From: Belnapia sp. F-4-1
Lineage (GTDB): Bacteria > Pseudomonadota > Alphaproteobacteria > Acetobacterales > Acetobacteraceae
Length of the DNA: 64,000 nucleotides
Assembly: GCF_000802185.1 (NCBI RefSeq)
Contig: NZ_KN676113.1
Span: forward strand, 1,880,819-1,944,818
Reading direction: 5' to 3'
Each line of letters begins with the position of its first letter. The stretch's first letter is position 1. Positions 1 to 8,101 of this stretch are shown here, piece by piece. The position numbers and the translations under genes are program-made. A model generated the notes under the pieces. That model saw only the letters and a program-made list of their open reading frames with translations. It was not told where the DNA came from and did not search any database.

Positions 1-537
1 CGGATCTGGCAGGCGACCTTCACCGTCGAGGGGGCAAGGCGGGCCGGGGCGGCGGGGGATGGGCTGATGCTTTCGCGCACCCAGCCGCGGCCGGAGGGGG
101 CGGAGGGGATGACCCTCGCCGACATCCAGAATCCGATGGTCGATGCCTATCTGGCGGCGCTGCCGGCGGGCTGCGCGCCGCGCATCCTCGCCTCGCGCTC
201 GGTCTTCGCTGCCGACCGGCGGGAGGAGGCGTGGCGGCTGGCGGAGCAGGGGCTCGGGCGGTTCCGCGACCGTGCGGCGGCGCAGGGCCGCGCGACGGGG
301 CGGGAAACGGTGGAGGAGATGGTCGCCACCTTCGACGTGCATCTCGGCACGGTGGCGGAGGTGGTCGCCTCCTTGCAGGCCGATGGCGTGATCGATCGGG
401 CGACGGAGCTGGCGGTGCAGGTGCATTCGGTCGACCCGCCGCATCCCCACATCCTGCGCTCGCTGGAGCTGGTGGCGGGGCAGGTGGCGCCGGCGCTGGG
501 CTGGGCGCCGGGGGGAATACGGTCGGAGGCGGCATGA
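1..537 (+). CDS. Luciferase-like FMN-dependent monooxygenase, C-terminal part (5' end outside window)
   Basis: The reading frame is open from the first base, so the start lies upstream and only about 178 C-terminal residues are visible. Segments such as GDGLMLSRTQPRP and the closing VHSVDPPHPHILRSLELVAGQVAP are typical of the bacterial-luciferase-like (LLM) flavin monooxygenase fold, a TIM barrel using reduced flavin and O2. The stop codon overlaps the start of the amidohydrolase gene by 4 bp (ATGA), so the two are translationally coupled. With the PdxA-like gene that follows they form a likely catabolic cassette. The substrate cannot be read from this fragment. The family call is fairly sure; the subfamily is inference. 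Confidence 0.75.
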   Translation, partial: RIWQATFTVEGARRAGAAGDGLMLSRTQPRPEGAEGMTLADIQNPMVDAYLAALPAGCAPRILASRSVFAADRREEAWRLAEQGLGRFRDRAAAQGRATGRETVEEMVATFDVHLGTVAEVVASLQADGVIDRATELAVQVHSVDPPHPHILRSLELVAGQVAPALGWAPGGIRSEAA

Positions 538-1439
538 GCGGCGCGATCTATGCCGGGCCGGTGGTGGATGCGCACCACCACTTCTGGAACCCGCGGATCA
601 ACCACCATCCCTGGCTGACCGAGGCAGGGGTGATCCCCTTCCGCTATGGCGACTACCGGGCGATCCGCCGGCCCTACCTGCCCGACGAGTACCGGACGGA
701 TGCGGCCGGGCACAAGCTGGTCGGCAGCGTCTATGTCGAGACGGAGTGGGACCCGGCGGACCCGCTCGGCGAGGTGCGGTATGCGGCGCTGCTGCGCGAG
801 CGGCACGGGCTGCCGGATGCGGTGGTCGGGCAGGCCTGGCTCGACCGGGGCGACGTGGCGGAGGTGCTGGCGGGGCATGCGGCCTCCGCGCTGGTGCGGA
901 GCGTGCGGCACAAGCCGGGCGGGCCGAAGGCGCCGGGCGAGCCTGGGCAGACGCTGATGTCGGATGCAGGCTGGCGGCGGGGCTATGCGCTGCTGGCGCG
1001 GCATGGGCTGCATTTCGACCTGCAGACGCCGTGGTGGACGCTGCACGAGGCGGTGCGGCTGGCCGGCGATTTCCCGGAGACGCTCATCATCCTCAACCAC
1101 ACCGGGCTGCCGGCGGACCGCAGCGCCGGGGGGCTGGCGGGGTGGCGGGAGGCGATGGTGCGGCTGGCCGAGTGCGCCAATGTCGTCGTCAAGGTCTCGG
1201 GGCTCGGGGTGCGGGGGCAGGCCTGGGCGGCGGGGCGGACGGAGTGGATCATCCGCGAGACGGTGGCGCTGTTCGGGCCGGAGCGAGTGATGTTCGCCAG
1301 CAATTTCCCGGTGGACAGCCTCTGCGCCAGCTTCGATGAGATCTACTCCGGCTTCAAATCCGCCGTCGCGGACCGGCCGGAGCCCGAGCAGCGGGCGATG
1401 TTCTGCGACAATGCGCGGCGGGTCTACCGCATCGGGTAG
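534..1439 (+). CDS. Amidohydrolase-family (LigI-like) metal-dependent hydrolase
   Basis: A 301-residue single-domain TIM-barrel protein of the amidohydrolase-2 superfamily, the group that includes 2-pyrone-4,6-dicarboxylate lactonase (LigI) and other lactonases. The N-terminal VDAHHHFWNP carries the HxH signature, a mid-protein histidine lies in LIILNHTGLP, and near the C terminus MFASNFPVDS has Asn where many relatives have Asp. A role in opening a lactone or cyclic ester is inferred. The start ATG overlaps the stop of the upstream monooxygenase by 4 bp. The next gene follows after 14 bp, so the three are probably cotranscribed. The exact substrate is unknown; sugar lactones are an alternative to aromatic-derived lactones. 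Confidence 0.82.
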   Translation: MSGAIYAGPVVDAHHHFWNPRINHHPWLTEAGVIPFRYGDYRAIRRPYLPDEYRTDAAGHKLVGSVYVETEWDPADPLGEVRYAALLRERHGLPDAVVGQAWLDRGDVAEVLAGHAASALVRSVRHKPGGPKAPGEPGQTLMSDAGWRRGYALLARHGLHFDLQTPWWTLHEAVRLAGDFPETLIILNHTGLPADRSAGGLAGWREAMVRLAECANVVVKVSGLGVRGQAWAAGRTEWIIRETVALFGPERVMFASNFPVDSLCASFDEIYSGFKSAVADRPEPEQRAMFCDNARRVYRIG

Positions 1440-1453
1440 GGAAGGGATGGGGA

Positions 1454-2440
1454 ATGAGCCAGACGAGGCCGCATGTCGCGCTCGCCATGGGGGATGCGGC
1501 CGGCATCTCGCCCGAGCTCACCGCCCGGATCCTGGCCGATGCGGAGCTGCGCGCGGCGGCGGCGATCACCGTGATCGGCGATGCGCGGGTGCTGGCCGAG
1601 GGGGCGCAGGTAGCGGGCGTCGGACTCGACATCGACACGGGCGACGGGCGGCCGGGCGAGCGGCCGCTGCTGCTCGATCTCGGGCATTGCGATCCGGCTT
1701 CGGTGCCGCTCGCCCAGGTCTCGGAGGCGGGTGGGCGGTTTGCGACGGCGAATTTTCGCCGGGCGCTGGCCATGGCGGCGGCGGGGGAGGCGGATGCGGT
1801 CTGCTTCACCCCCTTCAACAAGGCGGCGATGCGGCTGGTGACGCCGGACTACGAGGACGAGATCGGCTTCACCGCGGAGGCGATCGGCTTCCGGGGGGTG
1901 GCGAAGGAGTTCAACATCCTCGAAGGGTTGTGGAATGCGCGCGTCACCTCGCATGTGCCGCTGAAGGAGGTGGCGGGGCTGCTGAGCCGCGAGGCGATCC
2001 TCGAGAACCTTCGGCTGACGGATGCGGCGCTCCGCGCCTCCGGCGTGACGCGGCCGCGGATCGCCGTCGCGGCGCTCAATCCGCATGCGGGGGATGGCGG
2101 CAATTTCGGGCGGGAGGAGATCGACGTGATCGGGCCGGCCGTCGAGGCGGGCAAGGCAGAGCAGATCGGCTGCGACGGGCCCTACCCGGCGGATACCGTC
2201 TTCGTCCGGGCGCGGCGGGGCGATTTCGACGCGGTGCTGACGATGTACCACGACCAGGGGCAGATCGCGATGAAGCTGATCGGCTTCGAGGCGGGGGTGA
2301 CGCTGCTGGGCGGCTTCCCCTTCCCGATCTGCACGGCGGCGCATGGCACGGCCTATGACATCGCCGGGCGCGGCATCGCCCATCCGGGGGCGATGCGGAA
2401 TGCGGTGCTGCTGGCGGCGCGGATGGCGGTCAGCGCCTGA
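1454..2440 (+). CDS. PdxA-family NAD-dependent dehydrogenase (PdxA2/TphB-like)
   Basis: A 328-residue protein with the hallmarks of 4-hydroxythreonine-4-phosphate dehydrogenases: MGDAAGISPEL near the N terminus (GDPAGIGPE in classical PdxA), SHVPLKEV, ALNPHAGDGG and MYHDQGQIAMKL. The last three carry metal and substrate residues. The family oxidises a beta-hydroxy acid with NAD and then decarboxylates it. Members outside vitamin B6 synthesis include TphB, the terephthalate cis-diol dehydrogenase, and enzymes acting on phosphorylated C4 acids. Placement behind a flavin monooxygenase and a LigI-like hydrolase argues for a catabolic role, not B6 synthesis. The 3' end overlaps the convergent TetR gene by 11 bp. 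Confidence 0.85.
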   Translation: MSQTRPHVALAMGDAAGISPELTARILADAELRAAAAITVIGDARVLAEGAQVAGVGLDIDTGDGRPGERPLLLDLGHCDPASVPLAQVSEAGGRFATANFRRALAMAAAGEADAVCFTPFNKAAMRLVTPDYEDEIGFTAEAIGFRGVAKEFNILEGLWNARVTSHVPLKEVAGLLSREAILENLRLTDAALRASGVTRPRIAVAALNPHAGDGGNFGREEIDVIGPAVEAGKAEQIGCDGPYPADTVFVRARRGDFDAVLTMYHDQGQIAMKLIGFEAGVTLLGGFPFPICTAAHGTAYDIAGRGIAHPGAMRNAVLLAARMAVSA

Positions 2441-3005
2441 GGCCGGCGATGAGCACGTCGAGCACGCGCAGCACCTTGGCGCGCCAGTCCGGGCCTTCCT
2501 GCGCGTAGCAGATGCCGACCAGGGCCAGCAGCAGCTCCTCCGGGTCGAGGTCGCCGCGCAGCTCGCCGGCCTCCGTCGCGCGGCGCAGCAGGCCGCCGAG
2601 CGCCGCGCGGAGGCGGTCGAGCGCGGAGGCGATCGGCTCCGAGGATTTGTGCGACACCATGGCGAGGGCGGCGGCCATGCCCTTCTTGGTGGCGATGAAC
2701 TCGACATTGGCGGCCAGCCAGCGGCGCAGCGCCTCGGTGGGGGGCAGCTCGGCCGAGAGCCGGGCGGCGACTTCCACCAGCTGGTCCACCTCGCGGCGGT
2801 AGACCGCCTCGTAGAGCGCCTCCCGCGTCGGGAAGTGGCGGTAGAGCGTGCCGATGCCGAGGCCGGCCTCGCGGGCGACGGCTTCGAGGCTCGCCGCCGG
2901 GCCGCCCTGGTTGAAGACGGTGCGGGCCGCGGCCAGCAGGCGGTCGCGGTTGCGGGTGGCGTCCGCGCGGGGCTTCCGTGGTGTCTGGCTCCGCTCCTCG
3001 GTCAT
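2430..3005 (-). CDS. TetR/AcrR-family transcriptional regulator
   Basis: A 191-residue regulator. Residues about 12-60 form the TetR DNA-binding domain: RDRLLAAARTVFNQGG, then a helix-turn-helix ending in GLGIGTLYRHFPTREALYEAVY. The remainder is a helical ligand-binding and dimerisation domain. It is divergent from the aldehyde oxidoreductase operon, with 153 bp between the starts, and converges with the PdxA-like gene. The usual TetR arrangement makes it a likely repressor of the divergent operon and of itself. A perfect inverted repeat at 3037-3051 in the shared intergenic region is the obvious operator candidate. The ligand is unknown. Confidence 0.92.
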   Translation of the reverse strand: MTEERSQTPRKPRADATRNRDRLLAAARTVFNQGGPAASLEAVAREAGLGIGTLYRHFPTREALYEAVYRREVDQLVEVAARLSAELPPTEALRRWLAANVEFIATKKGMAAALAMVSHKSSEPIASALDRLRAALGGLLRRATEAGELRGDLDPEELLLALVGICYAQEGPDWRAKVLRVLDVLIAGLRR

Positions 3006-3036
3006 CGCGCTTGGTTGATATCCTGCCTCTTGTAAG

Positions 3037-3051
3037 CGGAGGGTGCCTCCG
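3037..3051. promoter_or_regulatory. Candidate TetR operator, perfect inverted repeat
   Basis: CGGAGG-GTG-CCTCCG is a perfect 6-bp inverted repeat with a 3-bp spacer, about 30 bp upstream of the TetR start and 108 bp upstream of the oxidoreductase start. A second, wider dyad (GCGGAG at 3036-3041 with CTCCGC at 3059-3064) overlaps it. Size, symmetry and position fit a TetR-family operator. This is inference with no binding data. Confidence 0.45.
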
Positions 3052-3158
3052 TATATCGCTCCGCATGAGGCCAGGGAGCGGCTGATCTCTCCTGGCCGCA
3101 GGACCCCCCCCGCCGTGCCGGCGGAGTGGGAACGCCGTGGCCCTCATCGGAGATCCGC

Positions 3159-3656
3159 ATGAGCCTGTCCATCACCCTTACCGTCAATGCGGTACCCCGG
3201 ACCATCGCATTGGACGACCCACGGGTCACGCTGCTCGACCTGCTGCGCGAGCGGCTCGACCTCACCGGGACCAAGAAGGGCTGCGACCGTGGCCAGTGCG
3301 GCGCCTGCACCGTGCTCGTCGATGGGCGGCGGGTGAATTCCTGCCTGGCGCTGGCCGTGAGCCTCGACGGGGCTGAGGTGCTGACCATCGAGGGGCTGGC
3401 CGAGGGCGAGGTGCCACATCCGGTGCAGGCCGCCTTCATCGAGCATGACGCCTTCCAGTGCGGCTACTGCACGCCGGGGCAGATCATGAGCGCGGTCGGG
3501 CTGATCCGCGAGGCGCAGGCAGGCGACGACCCCGAGCGGGTACGCGAGGCGATGAGCGGCAATCTCTGCCGCTGCGGCGCCTACAAGGGCATCACTGAGG
3601 CAGTGCTGGAGGCGCAGCGGCGCCTTGCCGCCGATGCAGAGGAGAAGGCGGCATGA
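3159..3656 (+). CDS. Aldehyde oxidoreductase, 2Fe-2S subunit (xanthine oxidase family, PaoA-like)
   Basis: A 165-residue small subunit with two [2Fe-2S] domains. The plant-ferredoxin-like domain has C42, C47, C50 and C62. The helical second domain has C101, C104, C137 and C139, in QCGYCTPGQ and NLCRCGAY. It passes electrons from the Moco subunit to the FAD subunit. The ATG at 3159 is chosen because a GGAG lies just upstream and the protein then begins directly at the ferredoxin fold; an in-frame ATG at 3126 would add 11 residues. Unlike the E. coli periplasmic PaoA there is no Tat signal, so a cytoplasmic enzyme is inferred. It overlaps the next gene by 4 bp. Confidence 0.9.
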   Translation: MSLSITLTVNAVPRTIALDDPRVTLLDLLRERLDLTGTKKGCDRGQCGACTVLVDGRRVNSCLALAVSLDGAEVLTIEGLAEGEVPHPVQAAFIEHDAFQCGYCTPGQIMSAVGLIREAQAGDDPERVREAMSGNLCRCGAYKGITEAVLEAQRRLAADAEEKAA

Positions 3657-4711
3657 ACCGCTTCGACTATGTCCGCCCCGCGACGGTGGCGGAGGCGGTG
3701 GCGGCCGCGGCGGTGCCGGGCAGCGCCTATCTCGCCGCCGGGACCAATCTGCTCGACCTGATGAAGGGCGGCGTGATGCGCCCGGCGCGGCTGGTCGACC
3801 TGGCGCGGGTGCCGGGGCTCGACGCCATCGAGGCGCTGCCGCATGGCGGCGTGCGGATCGGCGCGCGGGTGCGCAATTCGGACCTCGCCTATGACCCCGG
3901 CTTCGCCCGGCGCTTCCCGGCGGTGGCGGAGGCGCTGCTGTCGGGTGCTTCGGCGCAGCTGCGCAATGCGGCGACGGTCGGCGGCAACCTGCTGCAGCGG
4001 ACGCGCTGCGCCTATTTCTACGACCCCGCCAGCGCCTGCAACAAGCGCGAGCCCGGCGCTGGCTGCGATGCGCGCGAGGGCGAGAACCGGCTGCATGCGG
4101 TGCTCGGCTGGAGCGAGCAGTGCATCGCCACGCACCCGTCGGATTTCTGCGTGCCGCTCGTCGCCTTGGGCGCGGTGGTGGAGATCGAGGGGCAGGCGGG
4201 GCAGCGCGAGGTGCTGCTCGAGGAATTCCATCGCCTGCCCGGCACCACGCCGGAGCGGGAGAGCGTGCTGGCGCCGGGCGAGCTGATCGTCGCGGTGCGG
4301 CTGCCGGGCGAGGCGGCGGGCTTCGCCGGACATGCGCGCTATGTGAAGCTGCGCGAGCGCACCTCCTATGCCTTCGCCGTCGTCTCGGCCGCGGCGGGGC
4401 TGCGGCTGGAGGATGGCGCCATTGCCGAGGCGCGGCTGGCGCTCGGCGGCGTCGCGGCGAAGCCCTGGCGGGTGCCGGAGGCCGAGGCGGCGCTGCGCGG
4501 CGCGCGGCCGGGTGCCGAGGCCTTCCGCCGGGCGGCGGAGGCGGCGCTGGCGGAGGCGCGGCCCTCCGGCGACAACGCCTTCAAGATCGAGCTGGCGCGG
4601 CGCATCCTGGTGCGCGCGCTCACCCTCGCCGCGGCCGGCACGCCGGAGCGGCTGCCGGCTCTGCCGGCCTCCCCCCATGCCCCCCATCCGGGAGTTTCCC
4701 TCTATGGCTGA
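3653..4711 (+). CDS. Aldehyde oxidoreductase, FAD-binding subunit with Cys-rich insert (PaoB-like)
   Basis: A 352-residue medium subunit of the xanthine oxidase family. The FAD domain shows AAGTNLLDLMK near residue 30 and NAATVGGNLLQR near 105-117, followed by the C-terminal CO-dehydrogenase-flavoprotein domain. Between them is an insert with cysteines at 119, 129, 138, 157 and 166. Such an insert is known from E. coli PaoB and the 4-hydroxybenzoyl-CoA reductase beta subunit, where it binds an extra [4Fe-4S] cluster, so a similar cluster is likely here. The gene overlaps the upstream gene by 4 bp and the downstream gene by 8 bp, implying tight coupling of the three subunits. Confidence 0.9.
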   Translation: MNRFDYVRPATVAEAVAAAAVPGSAYLAAGTNLLDLMKGGVMRPARLVDLARVPGLDAIEALPHGGVRIGARVRNSDLAYDPGFARRFPAVAEALLSGASAQLRNAATVGGNLLQRTRCAYFYDPASACNKREPGAGCDAREGENRLHAVLGWSEQCIATHPSDFCVPLVALGAVVEIEGQAGQREVLLEEFHRLPGTTPERESVLAPGELIVAVRLPGEAAGFAGHARYVKLRERTSYAFAVVSAAAGLRLEDGAIAEARLALGGVAAKPWRVPEAEAALRGARPGAEAFRRAAEAALAEARPSGDNAFKIELARRILVRALTLAAAGTPERLPALPASPHAPHPGVSLYG

Positions 4712-6959
4712 GCTCGCATCCTCCGCGGCGCATGGCCGCCACGGTTCCAGCATCGGCCAGCCGCTCACCCGGCGGGACGGGCTGCTGAAGGTCACCGGCG
4801 GGGCGCGCTATGCCGCCGACCACCATCCGCCGGGGATGCTGCATGCGGCGCTGGCGGTGAGCAGCATCGCGCGCGGCCGCGTCACTGGCCTCGATCTCGA
4901 GGCGGCGCGGGCGCATCCCGGCGTGGTCGCGGTGATGACGCCGGAGAACCGCCCGGCGCTGGCGCAGGACCCGGACGACAAGGCAGGGCCCTTCGCCTTC
5001 CGGCTCGATCTGCTGCAGAACGACCAGGTGCGCTATGTCGGCCAGCCGGTCGCGGTGGTGATCGCCGAGACGCTGGAGGCGGCGACCGAGGGCGCGGCGC
5101 TGCTTGCCCCGCGTTATGCGGCGGAGCCGGCGAGCACCGGGCTCGATGATGGCGAGGTCTTCGTCCCGCCGGCGGTCGGCGTCGGCTATCCGGCCGAGAT
5201 GCGGCATGGCGATGTGGAGGCGGGGCTCGCCGCGGCGGCACGGCGGCTCGAGGCGGTCTACGAGACGCCGGCGCAGTACCACAATGCGATGGAGCCGCAT
5301 GCCGTGGTCGCGGCCTGGGAGGGCGACCGGCTTTCCATCGACACGCCGAGCCAGGGCCTCGCCCTGGCGGTGGACCGGGTCGCCGGGCTGTTCGGCATCC
5401 CACCGGAGAATATCGAGATCCGCAGCCCCTTCCTCGGCGGCGGCTTCGGCTCCAAGGGGGCGGTCTCGGGGCCGCAGGTGCTTGGCATCCTCGCCGCGCG
5501 GATGGTCGGGCGGCCGGTGAAGCTGGTGCTGAAGCGCGACCAGATGTACGGCCCGGTCGGGCATCGCGCGCCGACGCGGCAGACGCTGCGGCTCGGCGTG
5601 GATGGCGAGGGAGCGCTGACCGCGCTGCATCACCATGTCCGCACGACGAGCAGCCGGTTCGACGACTTCTTCGAGCCCGCGGGCACTGTCTCGCACACGC
5701 TCTATGCCAGCCCGGCCATCGCCACGACCAGCGATGCGGTGCGGCTGGATACCGGCACGCCGATGTTCATGCGGGCGCCGGGCGAGGCGAGCGGCAGCAT
5801 CGCCCTGGAGGGCGCGATCGACGAGATGGCGGCGGCCTGCGGCATGGACCCGCTGGAATTCCGCCTCAGGAACTATGCCGAGGTGGAGCCGGCGAGCGGC
5901 AAGCCCTTCTCCTCCAAGGCGCTGCGCGAATGCTATGCGCAGGGCGCCGAGCGCTTCGGCTGGGCCGGCCGGCCGCTGGCGCCGCGGCAGATGCACGACG
6001 CGGACGGGCTGCTGGTCGGCTGGGGTGTCGGCACCGCGACCTTCCCGGCGCTGATGTTCCATGGCCAGGCGCGGGCAGTGCTGCGGCGGGACGGCAGCGG
6101 GCTGGTCGAGACTGGCGCCCATGACATGGGGCAGGGGGCCTGGACAGCCTTCGCCCAGATCGCGGCCGACAGCCTCGGGCTGCCGATCGACCGGGTGGAG
6201 TTCCGCGCCGGTCATTCGGGTTTGCCGGATGCGGGCATCGCGGGCGGCTCCTCCCATACCGCGACGGCGGGCATGGCGATCCATGGCGCGGGCGCCGATG
6301 TGGTCGCCCGGCTGGCGGAGCTGGCGATGGCGGACCAGCGCTCACCGCTCTACGGCGCAGGGAATGCCGGGGTGGTGGCGCGCGAGGGGCGGCTGGTGCG
6401 GCGCGACGACGAGAGCCGGGGCGAGACCTATGCCGAGATCCTCGCCCACGCCGGCCTCGACGAGATCGAGGGGCGCGGCACCGGGGCGGCGGATCAGGCG
6501 GCGCAGGAGCACTACGCGATGCACGCGCATGGCGCGGTCTTCGCCGAGGTGAAGGTCGACCCGGAGCTCGGGCAGATCCGCGCGACGCGGCTGGTCGGCG
6601 CCTTCGCCGCCGGGCGGATCATCAATCCGCGCCTGGTGCGGAGCCAGTATTACGGCGGGATGATCTGGGGCGTCTCCTTCGCCCTGCACGAGGCGGCGGC
6701 GGTGGACCGGCGCACCGGGCGGGTGATGAATGCCAATCTCGGCGAGTACCATGTGCCGGTGAATGCCGACGTGCCCTCGCTCGAGGCCATCCTGGTCGAT
6801 GAGGTCGATCCGCATGTGAATGCGCTCGGCATCAAGGGCGTCGGCGAGATCGGCGTCACCGGCTCGGCGGGGGCGGTGGCCAATGCCGTCTGGCATGCGA
6901 CGGGGGTGCGGGTGCGGCGCTTCCCGATCGCCATCGAGGAACTGCTTGGTCAGCCATAG
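4704..6959 (+). CDS. Aldehyde oxidoreductase, molybdenum cofactor-binding subunit (PaoC-like)
   Basis: A 751-residue catalytic subunit that oxidises its substrate at a molybdopterin centre. Visible family motifs are LKVTGGARYAAD at the N terminus, LGGGFGSKG, FMRAPGEASGS, DMGQGAWTAFAQ and, close to the C terminus, GIKGVGEIGVTGS. The glutamate in the last motif is the conserved catalytic base of the family. The ATG at 4704 lies inside the end of the FAD-subunit gene, an 8-bp overlap. The closest known architecture is PaoABC, an aldehyde dehydrogenase with broad aromatic-aldehyde specificity. The substrate here is not determinable. No dedicated chaperone (PaoD/XdhC) gene follows; the next gene is a convergent permease. 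Confidence 0.9.
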   Translation: MAELASSAAHGRHGSSIGQPLTRRDGLLKVTGGARYAADHHPPGMLHAALAVSSIARGRVTGLDLEAARAHPGVVAVMTPENRPALAQDPDDKAGPFAFRLDLLQNDQVRYVGQPVAVVIAETLEAATEGAALLAPRYAAEPASTGLDDGEVFVPPAVGVGYPAEMRHGDVEAGLAAAARRLEAVYETPAQYHNAMEPHAVVAAWEGDRLSIDTPSQGLALAVDRVAGLFGIPPENIEIRSPFLGGGFGSKGAVSGPQVLGILAARMVGRPVKLVLKRDQMYGPVGHRAPTRQTLRLGVDGEGALTALHHHVRTTSSRFDDFFEPAGTVSHTLYASPAIATTSDAVRLDTGTPMFMRAPGEASGSIALEGAIDEMAAACGMDPLEFRLRNYAEVEPASGKPFSSKALRECYAQGAERFGWAGRPLAPRQMHDADGLLVGWGVGTATFPALMFHGQARAVLRRDGSGLVETGAHDMGQGAWTAFAQIAADSLGLPIDRVEFRAGHSGLPDAGIAGGSSHTATAGMAIHGAGADVVARLAELAMADQRSPLYGAGNAGVVAREGRLVRRDDESRGETYAEILAHAGLDEIEGRGTGAADQAAQEHYAMHAHGAVFAEVKVDPELGQIRATRLVGAFAAGRIINPRLVRSQYYGGMIWGVSFALHEAAAVDRRTGRVMNANLGEYHVPVNADVPSLEAILVDEVDPHVNALGIKGVGEIGVTGSAGAVANAVWHATGVRVRRFPIAIEELLGQP

Positions 6960-7699
6960 GCGCGGCGGAAGAAGACGGCCGTCATCGCCAGGCTGAAGGC
7001 GATGACGAAGCCACGCAGCCAGGGGGCGGGCACGCGGCGGGCGAGGCCCGCGCCGAGATACCCGCCGATGACGGCGGCGACCAGCATCACCGCCGTCTCC
7101 GGCCAGTGGACCGGGCCGGCGAGGGCGAAGCAGAGCACGGCGACGGCATTGGCGGCGCTGACCAGCATGGTCCGCGCCGCGCTCATCGAGCGGATGTCGG
7201 CATCGTCGAGCAGGCTCCAGACCGCCATCATCATGATGCCGACGCCGCCGCCGAAATAGCCGGCATAGACAGAGAGCGGCACCTGCGCACCGGTCACCGC
7301 GCCGGGGCCGATGCGCACCCGCCTCCGCAGCGCGGCGCCGAGCGGGCGGCCGAAGGCGAAGGCGAGCGTGCCGATCAGCAGCAGCCAGGGCAGCAGCACG
7401 TCGAAGGCATGCTGCGGCGTGACCAGCAGCAGCAGGGCGCCGACCAGCCCGCCGATCAGGCTGATGAGAATCATGGTGCGGAGCGGGATGCCGTCGAAGG
7501 GGCGGAAGTCGCGCCGCCAGGCCCAGGCGCTGGCGATCGTCCCCGGCAGCAGGGCGACGGTGCTGGAGGCATTGGCGGCGACCGAGGGCAGGCCGACGAA
7601 GACCATCGCCGGAATGCTGACGAAGGAGCCGCCGCCGGCCGCGGCATTCATGGCGCCGGCGAGCAGGCCGGCGCCGAACAGGATGAAAAGCGCTTCCAT
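6950..7699 (-). CDS. TauE/SafE-family (TSUP) membrane permease
   Basis: A 249-residue polytopic inner-membrane protein with about eight hydrophobic segments and the characteristic first repeat GAGLLAGAMNAAAGGGSFVSIPAM. The half-repeat near residue 148 (YAGYFGGGVGIMMMAVW) is also typical of the family. TSUP proteins move sulfite, sulfonates or other organic anions. The specificity here is unknown, though the position beside the oxidoreductase operon suggests export or uptake of an organic acid. The 3' end overlaps the Moco-subunit gene by 10 bp in a convergent arrangement. Confidence 0.87.
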   Translation of the reverse strand: MEALFILFGAGLLAGAMNAAAGGGSFVSIPAMVFVGLPSVAANASSTVALLPGTIASAWAWRRDFRPFDGIPLRTMILISLIGGLVGALLLLVTPQHAFDVLLPWLLLIGTLAFAFGRPLGAALRRRVRIGPGAVTGAQVPLSVYAGYFGGGVGIMMMAVWSLLDDADIRSMSAARTMLVSAANAVAVLCFALAGPVHWPETAVMLVAAVIGGYLGAGLARRVPAPWLRGFVIAFSLAMTAVFFRRAYG

Positions 7700-7726
7700 T
7701 CGGCGGAGAGTGCTCCGCCGGGGAGG

Positions 7727-7990
7727 TCAGCGCCAGCCGTAGGTCCGGTCGTGGTGGTGGCGACCGTGGTGCCAGCCATGGTGCTGCCAGCCATAATGGC
7801 GCGGCGGCGGGCCATAGCGGTGCCAGTGGTGGTGGCGTGGCGGGGGCGCATAGTGCCGCCAGTGGTCGCCATGCACTGTGGTGACGCCCGGGCCTTCACG
7901 ATGGAAGGGGGCCGCACTCGCGCCGTCCAGCGCGGCGCCGGCGGACAGCAGCCCGAGGCCGAGAGCGGCTGCAGCGAAAAAGCGACGCAT
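7727..7990 (-). CDS. Exported histidine-rich small protein
   Basis: An 87-residue protein. Residues 1 to about 26 form a signal peptide (MRRFFAAAALGLGLLSAG, ending near DGASA). The short mature part is dominated by His, Arg, Trp, Tyr, Pro and Gly, with 16 histidines in clusters such as RHHHWHRYG and WHHGRHHHD. I chose the second of two adjacent ATG codons because AGGAGG lies 5 nt before it; starting at 7993 would add one Met. Metal binding in the periplasm is plausible from composition only. It is not a recognised family and stands alone between the permease and epimerase genes. Confidence 0.65.
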   Translation of the reverse strand: MRRFFAAAALGLGLLSAGAALDGASAAPFHREGPGVTTVHGDHWRHYAPPPRHHHWHRYGPPPRHYGWQHHGWHHGRHHHDRTYGWR

Positions 7991-8101
7991 CATGTCCTCC
8001 TGTGGATGGGTCCACGAAGGCATGATGGGGCTCCGGTCAAGGCGGGATCGGGGCCGGATTGGCGCGACGCCGGGGCAGATTGTAACGGCTCGTGGCGGGG
8101 G

